Assembly (NCBI GenBank): GCA_016871715.1
Contig: VHCO01000039.1
Location: 1-41,973 of the forward strand
Reading direction: 5' to 3'
From: Verrucomicrobiota bacterium
GTDB taxonomy: Bacteria; Verrucomicrobiota; Verrucomicrobiia; Limisphaerales; J093
DNA: 41,973 bases
Made by a program: the position numbers and the translations under genes. Below, piece by piece: positions 26,481 through 39,003 of the stretch. Each line of letters starts with the position of its first letter. The first letter of the stretch is position 1. A model generated the notes under the pieces. That model was given only the letters and a program-made list of their open reading frames with translations. It had not been told where the DNA came from and ran no database searches.

Positions 26481-26895
26481 AAGCCGGCGCCCAGACGGCC
26501 CATCTGAACGAACGTGTCCATGGGTCGCGGGGGTAGCGAAGCTCTGTCGCCATCACGACGCTGCCGAGTCCGAATGCTGTCAGGGCGCTGAGCGCTTCTG
26601 TGGGCTGGCCGAGCAACATCATGAATCGCCCGCTCCCGACAGATCTCTGACGCAGTTGCAGGTTCCAATGGCTGCGTCACCAGCCCCGGCCACCGGGTCC
26701 ATGGCCGGCGTGTCCACAACCGCGTCCACCTGCAGAACTGCCTGGCGATTCGCTTGGTCGAGCGCCCGCCCGGTCAAGCCGACAAGGTTGCGTGTTTTGT
26801 TCTTTACATTGGGTCTGGATTCCGTTAGCCACACAGCGTGCGTGTCACGCCACAACCTTCACCTTCACCCTTCATCGCTCATTGAGGGCCATACG
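26481..26895. other. Intergenic region upstream of the CBM9 gene
   Basis: 415 bases with no recognisable gene. It contains an 8-base perfect inverted repeat, TGACGCAG (26648-26655) and CTGCGTCA (26672-26679), with a 16-base loop. The promoter of the following gene should lie here; GAGGG about eight bases before its ATG is the likely ribosome-binding site. Confidence 0.5.
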
Positions 26896-29800
26896 ATGAA
26901 ACGAGTCCTGCCTCTAATCCTGACGGCGATCGCGTGTGTGTATCTGCCGGGTAGCCACGCGAACGACATCGAACCTGGCAAGGAGTACTACAGCGCCATC
27001 CACACCCCCCGCCCGGTGGTGGTCGATGGCGACCTTTCGGAATGGTCCGGAGTTCCGGTGCTTGCAGACCCGAAATTCTCTGTCCCGAAGGGTTCCGGCC
27101 CTGCAGGGACCGGTACGCTGGTCCTGTTCGAGGAGTATGCCGGCGGCACATGGACCGGGCCCGACGACCAGACCTCGGCCGTGCAGATCGCCTATGACGC
27201 CGACAATGTGTACTTCGGGTTCGTGGTTACGGACGATTATCACGAGAACGCGGCTCGGAGCGCGTGGAACGGGGATTCCATTCAGTTGATGATCGCCAAC
27301 GCCGACCGCAACCAGCAGGTGGCCCTGTACAACTACGCGCTTGGCGGTGTGGAAGAGGATGTGGGCCTCAACGACCCCTCGAATCTCGTCGAGGCGAATC
27401 GGCACGAGGCCGGCCCGGCCTGCATTGGGGCTGGCACCTGTCTGACCGAAGTGGCCATTAAGCGCAACACCACGACGCACAAGACCACCTACGAAATCAG
27501 GCTGCCCAAGGCGTCCCTCGGGCTGGCGACGCTCACCGGCGGCGTGAAGTTCGGCCTGGGCATGGCCATCAACGATGGCGACAAAGACACGCCGGGCCAG
27601 AAGGGGTGGGGCGGCTTGGGCGCGCACGCGATCGTCTTCGGCAAGTCGCCGGGAGAAACCGCGCTGGTGACGCTGGCGCGGCGAAACGACATCGAACCCG
27701 GGAAGGAGGTTTACACGGCCAACCCCGCGCCGAAGCCGATCGTACTGGACGGCAACCTCTCGGAATGGTCGGGAGTGCCTGTGTTGGCCGATCCGAAGTT
27801 CTATGTCCCCAAAGGATCCGGGCCTGCGGGAACCGGAACGCTGGTCTTGTTCGAGGAGTATGCCGGGGGCACGTGGACGGGCCCCGACGACCAGACCTCG
27901 GCGGTGCAGATTGTGTATGACGCCGAGAACGTCTATTTCGGGTTCGTCGTCACGGACGATTACCATGAAAACGCGGCCCGGAGCGCGTGGAATGGCGACT
28001 CGATTCAGTTGATGATCGCCAACGGGGCCCAGACCCAGCAGGTGGCTTTGTACAATTACGCCCTGGGCGGTGTGGAAGAAGATGTCGGTCTCAACGACCC
28101 CGCGAATCTCGTCGAGGCCAACCGGCACGAGGCTGGCCCAGCGTGCATCGGGGCTGGCACCTGCCTCACGGACGTTGCCATCTTCCGAAACACGACGACC
28201 CACAAGACCACGTATGAAATCAAGCTGCCGAAAGCCGCGCTGGGGCTCAACCAGTTGGTGTACGGGACCCAGTTCGGGCTCGGCATGGCGATCAACGACG
28301 GCGACAAAGACACCCCGGGCCAGAAGGGTTGGGGCGGCTTGGGCGCGCACGCGATCGTGTTCGGCAAGAGCCCCGGGGAAACCGCGCTGGTGACACTCGG
28401 GGTAGGCGGAACTGCGGCCGACCTCATCTACTTCTCGGCCGTGAACCCGACCACCGAGGGCTTCTCCTTCCGCGTGAACAACCTGGGCTCATCGGTTTGC
28501 GATCCAAGCACCGCAAGGCTCTACATCGACGGAGCCGCGGTCACGCTGACCATAACGCCGAAGGGCGACGCCACCGACTTCGCCTACGTTCGCCCGACGC
28601 CTTTCCCGCCGGGTTCCGAACACACGTACATCCTCGAGGTGAAAGATACGGCCGGACGCACCGTCAGCGACGCCAGTTCGTTCGTGACCGTCCAATACGC
28701 ACTGCTGACCGCGGAGATGAAAGTGACGCCGAACAACAGCAGGCGCGGTTTCCTTTGGAACGTCCACCAGAACAGCGCCTTCCAGGCGAACAATAGCACC
28801 CGGCCGGTCGCCCAGTTGCGGGGCGAGCTCGGCGTCAACTACGCGGATCGGCTGGCTAAAGGCGTTGCGGTCGGGCCCGGCACCGCAGGCGCCAACAACC
28901 GTCTGCCCGTCTCGTTCGAGATTGCCACCGTCATCAACCTCAGCCAGGAGGGCCTCGACAACGCCGGTGACTTCGTTCCCGACGACGTGATGCCGGGCAT
29001 CCCGGGCACCATGCTGGGCGACACCGGCCCCACCGATGGAATTGCCGGCGAGATCGTCACCTACATCGAGTTGCCAGCCGGCAAGCATACCTTGGCGGTC
29101 CGCAGCGACGACGGCTTCTTCACGACCGCCGGGAATGTGGCCGACTTGTTCACCGCCATGAAAGCTGCCGACTCGGCCGGCGCGGTGGCTAATCTGACCT
29201 ATCCGGTGTACGTCCAGGAGGCGGGCGTTTACCCCTTCCGCACGGTGTGGGAAGAAGGGGGCGGCGGCGCGAACATCGAATGGTCGCAAGTGTTGGCTGG
29301 CGGCACCCGAGTGCTGCTGAACGACGATGCCAACGGCGCCTTCAAGACCTATCGGGCGTTGAGCAACGACGGCCTCACGGCGATCACGGGCGTGACCCCG
29401 GCGATCGGCAGCGGGAACGTCCTGGCCACGACCCCGATCCAGGTGGTGATCCAGGAGGGCGTCACGGCAGTCGACACCGGGTCGGTGAAACTCTACCTCA
29501 ATGGAACGGCATTAACGCCGACCACCGTCAACAAGGTGGGCAAGACCATCACCGCGACACACCAGCCCGCTTCGCCGCTCGGGAAGCCGGCTGCATACAC
29601 CGCCAAAGTGACCTTCACCCACGGCGGCCAGGCACGCATGGCCGAATGGAGCTTCACCGTGCCAGCCACGACGCTGGATAAACTGCACAGTTACCCCGGG
29701 TTGATCCTCGGGACTGCGGCGCAGACACCCGACAAGGGCGGGCGCACCGGGCAGACCGGCGACCGCGCCATGGATTTCGGGACGGGCGGGACCGCGCCTG

Positions 29801-30591
29801 GCGTGTTGGTGCCCGATGCCACGTGGGTCAACGCCACGGCGGCGGGTGACGTCATGACCGTTTCGGTCTGGGTCAAACGGAACGACCTCAACGACAGCTC
29901 GGCCTTCTGGTTCGACTCCCCGTCGAGCCCGTCGAACATGCGGGCCTTCCAAGCGCACCTTCCGTGGAGCGACAACAGTATCTACTTCGACACGGCCGGC
30001 TGCTGCATCGTCGACGAAACGCGCATCTCTCTGGGCCTGGTGGGCTTCCCGTCCTACGATGCCGTAGGGAACACGACGTGGTGGACGGCGCGCTGGCACC
30101 ACTTCGCCTTTGTCAAGGACACCATCATCAAGACCATCTACATCGATGGTGAGTTCTTCCATAACGGCTACGGCATTACGCCGCTGCCGACCGACATCGC
30201 CCGCCTGTGGATCGGTGCGCAGGGCGGGGGCGCCAACGTCAACCCCACCAGCAGCATGCACGGCTTGGTGGACGACTTTGCCGTGTTCGGCACGGCCTTG
30301 ACCGAGGCCCAAGTCAAGCAACTCGCCGCCGGAACGCTGCCCTCGGCGTTGCCTGCCAGCGCGAAGGCTCTGGCCCACTGGGACTTCAACGAGGTCCCGG
30401 TCACCACGCCGCCCAAGCTGACGATCACCCTCGCCGGCTCAGCGATCACCATCGCCTGGGACCAACCTGGCTTCCGACTCCAATCGTCCGGCCAGGTGAA
30501 CACGGGTTACGCGGATGTCCCGGGGGTTAGCGGGATGTCCTACGCCACGCAGGCGACCCAAGCGGCCAGGTACTATCGCATGGTGAAGTAG
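26896..30591 (+). CDS. Secreted multidomain protein: tandem CBM9-like, Ig/PA14-like, LamG-like
   Basis: 1231 residues from the ATG at 26896, with a signal peptide MKRVLPLILTAIACVYLPGS. Two CBM9/DOMON-like domains follow (about 23-263 and 264-504), each with VVDGDLSEWSGVPV-type starts, DNVYFGFVVTDDYHEN and WNGDSIQLMI. Then come an Ig-like segment (~515-610), a PA14-like region (~615-820; ELPAGKHTLAVRSDDGFFT, GGANIEWSQV), a second Ig-like segment, and a LamG/concanavalin-like domain (~930-1150; MTVSVWVKRNDLND, WHHFAFVKD, GLVDDFAVFGTALTEAQVKQ). It ends in the short module RYYRMVK. The design fits binding of polysaccharides outside the cell; no catalytic domain is seen. A strong terminator follows. 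Confidence 0.88.
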   Translation: MKRVLPLILTAIACVYLPGSHANDIEPGKEYYSAIHTPRPVVVDGDLSEWSGVPVLADPKFSVPKGSGPAGTGTLVLFEEYAGGTWTGPDDQTSAVQIAYDADNVYFGFVVTDDYHENAARSAWNGDSIQLMIANADRNQQVALYNYALGGVEEDVGLNDPSNLVEANRHEAGPACIGAGTCLTEVAIKRNTTTHKTTYEIRLPKASLGLATLTGGVKFGLGMAINDGDKDTPGQKGWGGLGAHAIVFGKSPGETALVTLARRNDIEPGKEVYTANPAPKPIVLDGNLSEWSGVPVLADPKFYVPKGSGPAGTGTLVLFEEYAGGTWTGPDDQTSAVQIVYDAENVYFGFVVTDDYHENAARSAWNGDSIQLMIANGAQTQQVALYNYALGGVEEDVGLNDPANLVEANRHEAGPACIGAGTCLTDVAIFRNTTTHKTTYEIKLPKAALGLNQLVYGTQFGLGMAINDGDKDTPGQKGWGGLGAHAIVFGKSPGETALVTLGVGGTAADLIYFSAVNPTTEGFSFRVNNLGSSVCDPSTARLYIDGAAVTLTITPKGDATDFAYVRPTPFPPGSEHTYILEVKDTAGRTVSDASSFVTVQYALLTAEMKVTPNNSRRGFLWNVHQNSAFQANNSTRPVAQLRGELGVNYADRLAKGVAVGPGTAGANNRLPVSFEIATVINLSQEGLDNAGDFVPDDVMPGIPGTMLGDTGPTDGIAGEIVTYIELPAGKHTLAVRSDDGFFTTAGNVADLFTAMKAADSAGAVANLTYPVYVQEAGVYPFRTVWEEGGGGANIEWSQVLAGGTRVLLNDDANGAFKTYRALSNDGLTAITGVTPAIGSGNVLATTPIQVVIQEGVTAVDTGSVKLYLNGTALTPTTVNKVGKTITATHQPASPLGKPAAYTAKVTFTHGGQARMAEWSFTVPATTLDKLHSYPGLILGTAAQTPDKGGRTGQTGDRAMDFGTGGTAPGVLVPDATWVNATAAGDVMTVSVWVKRNDLNDSSAFWFDSPSSPSNMRAFQAHLPWSDNSIYFDTAGCCIVDETRISLGLVGFPSYDAVGNTTWWTARWHHFAFVKDTIIKTIYIDGEFFHNGYGITPLPTDIARLWIGAQGGGANVNPTSSMHGLVDDFAVFGTALTEAQVKQLAAGTLPSALPASAKALAHWDFNEVPVTTPPKLTITLAGSAITIAWDQPGFRLQSSGQVNTGYADVPGVSGMSYATQATQAARYYRMVK
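26962..28407 (+). repeat. In-gene tandem duplication, 2 x 723 bp
   Basis: Bases 26962-27684 and 27685-28407 are direct tandem copies at an offset of 723 bases (241 codons). They encode the two CBM9-like domains. By hand alignment the protein copies differ at roughly 30 of 241 positions, most near the start of the unit and in one loop; the block from the YFGFVV strand to the VEEDVGLND loop is almost unchanged. Confidence 0.95.
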
Positions 30592-30606
30592 TTTCGCCGT
30601 CACTCA

Positions 30607-30642
30607 CGAGCGCCGGAGCCCAAACTCCGGCGCTCGCTTTTT
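30607..30642 (+). terminator. Rho-independent terminator
   Basis: A perfect 12-bp stem (CGAGCGCCGGAG / CTCCGGCGCTCG) with a CCCAAA loop is followed by CTTTTT. It lies 16 bases after the stop of the CBM9 protein gene and separates it from the sigma-factor gene. Confidence 0.95.
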
Positions 30643-30730
30643 CTCGGACCGATTGCGCAGCGGCAGCCACTGGCCGATTCATAGGAACACGACGGGGCCA
30701 TCGTCAACGCCGCATGGTCCAGGTCGCGCC

Positions 30731-31435
30731 GTGTTTGTCACGACACACTGGTCGGTGGTGCTGACGGCGGGCCGCAAGGACACGGCTGCGGCGCAAGCTG
30801 CCCTCGAGAAGTTGTGCCGCGCTTATTGGTACCCGCTCTACGCTTATGTGCGACGGCGCGGCTATTCCGTCGAAGATGCGCAGGACCTCACGCAGGAATT
30901 CTTCGCGCGCGTGCTCGAACGCCACTGGCTGGCCGAGGCCGACCAGTGCAAAGGGCGCTTTCGCACCTTCCTGCTCACGGCCATCGAGCGTTTTCTGGCT
31001 AATGAATGGGACAAAGTCCGCGCCCTCAAGCGCGGTGGCGGCCTCAAGCATATCCCCATCCAACTCGACAGCGCCGAGACGCGCTACGGTGTGGAACCAG
31101 CGGACACCCACACGCCCGAGCAGGCCTTCGAGCATCGTTGGGCGGTGACGCTGCTGCAGGAGGTGGTGACGCAACTCGGGGCGGAGTTGCGGGCCCGGGG
31201 CCAGGGCGAGCTGTTCAGCGCGCTCAAAGGGTGCCTGTTGGGTGATGGCTCGGCACAGCCCTACCGCCCATTGGCGGCAAAGTTGGGCATGGAGGAGGGG
31301 GCGGTGAAAGTGGCGGTGTACCGCTTGCGGCAGCGGTACCGAGAACTGCTGAGGGCCGAGATTGCCAACACCGTCGCCTCGCCGACCGAAGTTGAGGCGG
31401 AGATGCACCATTTGTTCAATGTGCTCACACGCTGA
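30731..31435 (+). CDS. ECF-type RNA polymerase sigma factor
   Basis: 234 residues from the GTG at 30731 (VFVTTHWSVVLTAGRKD). The frame is open to a TTG at 30653, but that would leave no room for a promoter after the terminator. Region 2: LEKLCRAYWYPLYAYVRRRG, YSVEDAQDLTQEFFARVLER, with a basic segment after it. Region 4: PYRPLAAKLGMEEGAVKVAV, YRLRQRYRELL. This subtype, starting with 'TTHWSVVL', occurs in Planctomycetota and Verrucomicrobiota next to Ser/Thr kinases, and here such a kinase starts 57 bases downstream in the same direction. No anti-sigma factor is present, so the kinase may control it. Confidence 0.9.
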   Translation: MFVTTHWSVVLTAGRKDTAAAQAALEKLCRAYWYPLYAYVRRRGYSVEDAQDLTQEFFARVLERHWLAEADQCKGRFRTFLLTAIERFLANEWDKVRALKRGGGLKHIPIQLDSAETRYGVEPADTHTPEQAFEHRWAVTLLQEVVTQLGAELRARGQGELFSALKGCLLGDGSAQPYRPLAAKLGMEEGAVKVAVYRLRQRYRELLRAEIANTVASPTEVEAEMHHLFNVLTR

Positions 31436-31492
31436 GGTCGCTTCTTGTGTAACCTCGGGGAGCAACATCTTAACAGAGAGGTGGACGCAGTC

Positions 31493-31500
<8 letters not shown>
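31423..31500 (+). promoter_or_regulatory. Kinase-gene leader, repeated at 34581-34658
   Basis: The segment covers the last codons of the sigma gene, the 57-base gap and the kinase start. It matches 34581-34658 at 76 of 78 positions. It contains a ribosome-binding site (AGAGAGGTGG) before the ATG at 31493, and an element CTTCTTGTGTAACCTCGGGG that could be part of a promoter or RNA structure. Role inferred from conservation, see findings. Confidence 0.55.
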
Positions 31501-34351
<2,851 letters not shown>

Positions 34352-34580
34352 CAGCGTCGCGGGCAGCCAGTTTCGACTCGACCTTAGAAGCGATTTTCCG
34401 CACGGCAACGGCGGCGACGGTTGGATAGCGGCAGTCTCCGCCCGTGGCCGGAGGGCGCCAGCCGCTCTTGGTCTGGACCGCAGGGGCTGGGTGATTGTGA
34501 TCCGGTTCGGCTAGCGAACCGACCCCGGTGCCATCCACCGAAGCAACAATCATCCAGCCCAGCCAAGGAAGGATCCATCC
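34352..34580. other. Intergenic region with nested inverted repeats
   Basis: 229 bases after the kinase gene. GGCTGGGTGATTGT (34485-34498) pairs with ACAATCATCCAGCC (34546-34559) with one G-T, and inside lies CGGTTCG/CGAACCG (34503-34521, 5-base loop). There is no T-run. The structure might end or process the kinase transcript. Confidence 0.5.
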
Positions 34581-34810
34581 GCTCACACGCTGAGGTCGCT
34601 TCTTGTGTAACCTCGGGGAGCAAAATCTTAACAGAGGGGTGGACGCAGTCATGAGCAGGGGAACGAAACTGTCCGGCGTACTGAACCCCGTTGGCGGCCG
34701 ATGTGGCGGAGGAGCTTTGCCCGGCCTGCCGGATCCAGGCGGGCTTCGGGACCGGGCTGGCGCAAGAGCTGGGCCAATCCAGCCGAAGCGCCGTTTCGTC
34801 CTGCCACTAA
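34581..34810 (+). pseudogene. Decayed copy of the kinase-gene leader and 5' end
   Basis: Bases 34581-34658 repeat 31423-31500 with two differences, and the similarity continues weakly to ~34810 over what was the kinase N-terminus. One reading frame still shows the second Cys pair and its surroundings (EELCPACRIQAGFGTGLAQE, versus EELCPACLIEGGFGTGLAPE in the intact gene). The copy has a one-base insertion after the ATG (34651) and a stop in place of part of the first Cys pair, so no kinase can be made. It directly precedes the GloVer gene. Confidence 0.85.
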
Positions 34811-34823
34811 ATCTGGAACACGT

Positions 34824-37800
34824 ATGAAAAGAAGATCCTACGGACATTCAAGGCCGAACGGTTTCAAGGAAGACTGGACCGGTTTGTTGTTTTTAATCGC
34901 CGCCGCGGCGCTGGCCTTATCGGCGCAGATGGCGCAGGCGCAAACGCACACGGTTCTCAAACACTTTGGTATCCTGAGCAAGGTGACGGGGTTAAATCCG
35001 CGAGCGCCGCTGGTGCAGGGACCGGACGGTACACTGTACGGAACAACGTCATCTTTGGGTGGGGGTGACGGTTATGGAACGGTGTTCAAGATCCAGCCGG
35101 ATGGGACGGGGTTCACTGTCGTGAAGTGCTTCACCAACTCCGTCGATGGGGCGACACCCTATGCTGGCTTGGTCTTGTCCGGCGGCACACTCTACGGGAC
35201 GACGCGCGGAACGGCCCAGGAGAGCGGCAGTTCGGGCCCGGGGATGACGGTGTTCAAGGTGAACACGGATGGCACGGGCTTTGCCGTGCTCAGGCGTTTC
35301 GCCGGTGGCAGCGATGGCGGGCAACTCAGCGCCGGCTTGGTGTTGTCGGGCAGCACGCTCTATGGGACCACGCCTTTCGGTGGCAGTTCGGGCAAGGGGA
35401 CGGTGTTCAAGATCAACACGAATGGCACCGGCTACACCGTGCTGAAGAGTTTCGCTGGCAGTGATGGGGCGAACCCCTTTGCTGTCTTGGCGTTGTCCGG
35501 CGGCACGCTTTACGGGACGACATGGAATGGCGGCAGTTCGGGCAAGGGAACGGTGTTCAAGGTGAACACCAACGGCACGGGTTATACCGTGCTCAAGAGT
35601 TTCACCGGTAGCGATGGGTGGATGCCATGGGGTGGTCTAGTCGTGTCCGGCGGGACGTTGTACGGGACGACGTATGCCGGCGGCGATTCGAGTCAGGGAA
35701 CGGTGTTCAAAATGAACACGGATGGCACGGGCCATACCGTGCTCAAGAGTTTCACCGGTAGCGATGGAGGGTATCCCCAGGCTGACTTGGTTTTGTCGGG
35801 CGGCACGCTTTACGGGACGACGCGTCAGGACGGCAGTTCGGGTGACGGGACGGTGTTCAAGGTAAACACGGATGGCACGGGCTTTCTCATCCTCAAACAC
35901 TTCACCGGTGGCGAAGGGTCGACGTTTATGGCTGGTCTGGTCTTGTCTGGCAGCGCGCTTTACGGGACGACGGAGAGTGGCGGCAGTTCGGATGATGCCG
36001 GGACGGTGTTCAAGGTGAACACGGATGGCACGGGCTTCGCCGTGCTCAAGAGTTTCACTCGAAGCGACGTGGCGTTGCCCTCTGGTCTGGTGTTGTCTGC
36101 CGGCACGTTATACGGGACGACGGGTCAGGGCGGCAGTTTCAGTCACGGGACGGTGTTCAAGGTGAACACGAATGGCACGGGCTACACGGTGCTCATGAAT
36201 TTCACCCCCAGCTCTGGGGCGCAGATGCCCCAGGGTGATCTCGTCTTATCTGGCGACACACTCTATGGGACGAGTTGGGACAACTGCGCCTCCCCTGTGG
36301 ATTACGGGACGGTGTTCAAGGTGAACACGGAAGGGACGGGCTTTACTGTGCTCAAGAGCTTCACCGGTGGCGATGGGTGGGGTCCCCAGTCTGGTCTGGC
36401 CTTGTCTGACGGCACGCTTTACGGGACGACTCAGAAGGGCGGCAGTTTCAGTAAGGGGACGGTGTTCAAGGTGAACACGAGCGGAACGGGCTACACCGTG
36501 CTCAAGAACTTCACCGGTGGCGACGGGGACTTGCCTATGGCTGGTCTAGTCTTATCTGGTGGCACCGTTTATGGGACGACACTTCTTGGCGGCAGTTCGA
36601 ATAAGGGGACGGTCTTCAAGGTGAACACGAACGGAACGGGCTACACCGTGCTCAAGCATTTCACGGGCGCCGATGGGGCGACTCCTCGTGCCGGTCTGGT
36701 GTTGTCTGGCAACACCCTTTACGGCACGACGTATTATGGCGGCAGTTCGGGCAAGGGGACGGTGTTCAAAATGAACATGGATGGGACGGGCTATACCGTG
36801 CTCAGGAGTTTCACCGGTAGCGATGGAATGTATCCTCGTGGCTTGGTTTTGTCCGGCGGCACGCTCTACGGAACGACCTGGAGTTCCGAAGTCCGGGATG
36901 ACGGGACGGTGTTCAAGGTGAACACGGACGGCACGGGGTTTGCCGTGCTCAAAAGGTTCACCGGCAGCGATGGGTCGGGACCCCAGACTCTCGTCTCGCT
37001 CGGCGACACGCTCTATGGGACGACGGTCCTCGGCGGCAATTTGAACAACGGCACCGTGTTCAGAATTGATGTGACGGGAGGGATGGCTCCGGTGATTGAC
37101 AGCCAGCCACAGAGCTGGCTGAACCGGGTGGGAAGCACAACCGGTTTCAGCGTGACCGCAATTGGCACCGACCCGATCGCCTGTCAATGGCGCAAGAACG
37201 CTGTCGATCTGGCGGATGGAGTGCAGCCTTCCGGTACGACGATTTCGGGAACCAGGACGACCGAGTTGACGATTGCCAACCTTCAGCCGAGTGACGCCGG
37301 CGATTATACGGTGGTGGTGACCAACCCCTACGGGAGTGTGACCAGTTCGGTGGCCGCGCTCACCGTGCAACTTCCGACGCCGATCGTCCTGACTGCGGCC
37401 GGCAATGGCGGCGTTAGCTCCAACGGGTTCGGGTTCAATCTCAGCGGGATGGCGGGGCAAACGGTGGTGATTGAAGCTTCGACGAATCTGATCTCGTGGA
37501 CGCCACTGCTGACCAATGTGCTGGTGACGGGCTCTTTCTACTTCCACGATCCTGATGCGGCCAATTTCGCCCGCCGTTTCTACCGGGCTATCCTGGCCAG
37601 TGACGCCACGAACTCGACCGCCCCGTCGCTGCAAGTCACGGTGGACCCGCGGGTCGAGTTGCTCAGCCTGATCTTTCGCCTGGCAGGCAATCCTGAATAC
37701 AACATGGGCAGGGTCGCCTCTTACAACCAGGACGCGGAGCGGCAATTCGGCAGCTTCCGCAACCACGCGGTCGTGAGCCTGGCCATCGAGCTCCGCCAGA

Positions 37801-38963
37801 CACGCGGGGTCTCCTTCGACGCCGTGATGAGCCTGGCCGTGCATTTGACGGACCTCGAGGGGTTGAACCTGGCTGGGCCGCTCGATCCCTGGCCTGCGAA
37901 CCTCGATCCTCGCTGGACCGCGAGCGGCGTAAATGACTTCCTCACCGCAGCCCGGCAATTCGTGCGCGACACCGGGTTCAGGACGTTTCTGGAACAGCAC
38001 CAAAGTCTCTACGAAACCACAGTCACCCGATTGGGCGCGATGCTCGAAGAAAGCGCGCACCTGGAGTGGTACGAGAGCTTTTTTGGCGAGCGACCGGGCG
38101 CCAGCTTCACGGTCGTGCCGGCTCTCTTCAACGGCGGCGCCAACTACGGCCCGCGTTTCCGCGATCTGCAAGGCCGGGAAGCGCTTTACTCCATCCTGGG
38201 CGTCTGGAAAACCGACGGCGCGGGTCTGCCCGAGTTCACTCCGGACATGCTCGGCACGGTGGTGCATGAGTTTTCTCACTCCTTCGCCAACCCCGTCATT
38301 GACCGGCACATGGCAGAACTGGCCGCCGCCGGCGAGAAGATCTTCCCGCACGTCGCCGAGCAGATGCGCGCGCAAGGTTATGGAAATGCCGGGACCATGC
38401 TGCGCGAGTCGCTCGTCCGCGCCTCCACCGTACGGTTTGTTCACCGATACGAAGGCGCCGAAGCCGCTCGTCGCGCTGCTCAAGCCGAGGCCGACCGCGG
38501 GTTTCTGTGGACTGCCGACCTCGCCGATTTGCTGGGTGAATACGAGGCCCAGCGTGACACATATCCCACGCTCGATTCTTTTGCCCCGCGCCTGGTCGAG
38601 TTCTTCACCCGATACGCCGAGGACCTCGACGACCTGGCCGACAAACGTCCCAAAGTGGTCTCCATGACGCCGGCCAACGGCGCGCAGAACGTCTCTCCCG
38701 ACCTGGCTGAAATCAAAGTGGTCTTCGATCGCACCATGCTGGACCGCTCCTGGGCCATGGTGGGCGGCGGCCCGAATTTCCCGGAGATCACGGGCCCGCC
38801 CCACTACGACGCGGCGCTCACCACCTGGACCGTGCCGGTCAAACTCAAGTCGGATTGGAGCTACGAGTTCTGGCTCAACCGGGGCCAGTTTGACACCTTC
38901 CGCAGCGCCGAAGGCGTGCCGCTCGATCCCGTCCATGTGACATTCAAGACCGCAGCGCAATAA
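34824..38963 (+). CDS. GloVer-repeat exported protein with Ig-like and DUF4932 metalloprotease-like domains
   Basis: 1379 residues from the ATG at 34824; the frame is open upstream but that part is the decayed kinase copy. Signal peptide: LLFLIAAAALALSAQMAQAQ. Residues ~42-750 hold 14 Gloeo_Verruco repeats of about 50 residues ('GTVFKvNtdGTGyTVLksFtgsdG..P.aGLvlSGgtLYGTT'). Then follow an Ig-like domain (~755-850; DAGDYTVVVTNPYGSV), the short 'W...RFYRA' module (~880-925), DUF4932 (~940-1270) with VVHEFSHSFANP (H1148, E1149, H1152) and MLRESLVRAS, and a Big_5/SbsA-like end (MTPANGAQNVSPDLAEIKVV). The DUF4932 part is closely similar to that of the adjacent kinase. It is probably surface-exposed; enzymatic activity is unproven. 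Confidence 0.9.
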   Translation: MKRRSYGHSRPNGFKEDWTGLLFLIAAAALALSAQMAQAQTHTVLKHFGILSKVTGLNPRAPLVQGPDGTLYGTTSSLGGGDGYGTVFKIQPDGTGFTVVKCFTNSVDGATPYAGLVLSGGTLYGTTRGTAQESGSSGPGMTVFKVNTDGTGFAVLRRFAGGSDGGQLSAGLVLSGSTLYGTTPFGGSSGKGTVFKINTNGTGYTVLKSFAGSDGANPFAVLALSGGTLYGTTWNGGSSGKGTVFKVNTNGTGYTVLKSFTGSDGWMPWGGLVVSGGTLYGTTYAGGDSSQGTVFKMNTDGTGHTVLKSFTGSDGGYPQADLVLSGGTLYGTTRQDGSSGDGTVFKVNTDGTGFLILKHFTGGEGSTFMAGLVLSGSALYGTTESGGSSDDAGTVFKVNTDGTGFAVLKSFTRSDVALPSGLVLSAGTLYGTTGQGGSFSHGTVFKVNTNGTGYTVLMNFTPSSGAQMPQGDLVLSGDTLYGTSWDNCASPVDYGTVFKVNTEGTGFTVLKSFTGGDGWGPQSGLALSDGTLYGTTQKGGSFSKGTVFKVNTSGTGYTVLKNFTGGDGDLPMAGLVLSGGTVYGTTLLGGSSNKGTVFKVNTNGTGYTVLKHFTGADGATPRAGLVLSGNTLYGTTYYGGSSGKGTVFKMNMDGTGYTVLRSFTGSDGMYPRGLVLSGGTLYGTTWSSEVRDDGTVFKVNTDGTGFAVLKRFTGSDGSGPQTLVSLGDTLYGTTVLGGNLNNGTVFRIDVTGGMAPVIDSQPQSWLNRVGSTTGFSVTAIGTDPIACQWRKNAVDLADGVQPSGTTISGTRTTELTIANLQPSDAGDYTVVVTNPYGSVTSSVAALTVQLPTPIVLTAAGNGGVSSNGFGFNLSGMAGQTVVIEASTNLISWTPLLTNVLVTGSFYFHDPDAANFARRFYRAILASDATNSTAPSLQVTVDPRVELLSLIFRLAGNPEYNMGRVASYNQDAERQFGSFRNHAVVSLAIELRQTRGVSFDAVMSLAVHLTDLEGLNLAGPLDPWPANLDPRWTASGVNDFLTAARQFVRDTGFRTFLEQHQSLYETTVTRLGAMLEESAHLEWYESFFGERPGASFTVVPALFNGGANYGPRFRDLQGREALYSILGVWKTDGAGLPEFTPDMLGTVVHEFSHSFANPVIDRHMAELAAAGEKIFPHVAEQMRAQGYGNAGTMLRESLVRASTVRFVHRYEGAEAARRAAQAEADRGFLWTADLADLLGEYEAQRDTYPTLDSFAPRLVEFFTRYAEDLDDLADKRPKVVSMTPANGAQNVSPDLAEIKVVFDRTMLDRSWAMVGGGPNFPEITGPPHYDAALTTWTVPVKLKSDWSYEFWLNRGQFDTFRSAEGVPLDPVHVTFKTAAQ
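34950..37080 (+). repeat. Gloeo_Verruco coding repeats, 14 units of ~150 bp
   Basis: The motif ACGGTGTTCAAGGTGAACAC recurs about every 150 bases (for example near 35400, 35550, 35699, 35849, 36003, 36150, 36309, 36459, 36609, 36759, 36903). Units are diverged copies of one 50-residue repeat, TIGR03803-like. Confidence 0.9.
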
Positions 38964-39003
38964 ACGCCGAACCCTCGCTACGTTTCTCGAACTCCTCACA
39001 CCT

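Noticed and set aside
26648..26679. 8-bp inverted repeat as a terminator of the delta-60 gene
   Set aside because: It has a 16-base loop, no T-run, and lies about 170 bases after the stop; an operator is equally possible and neither is supported.
34701..34823. Upstream in-frame extension of the first GloVer protein
   Set aside because: This part is the decayed kinase 5' copy in a different frame; the signal peptide after the ATG at 34824 fixes the start.
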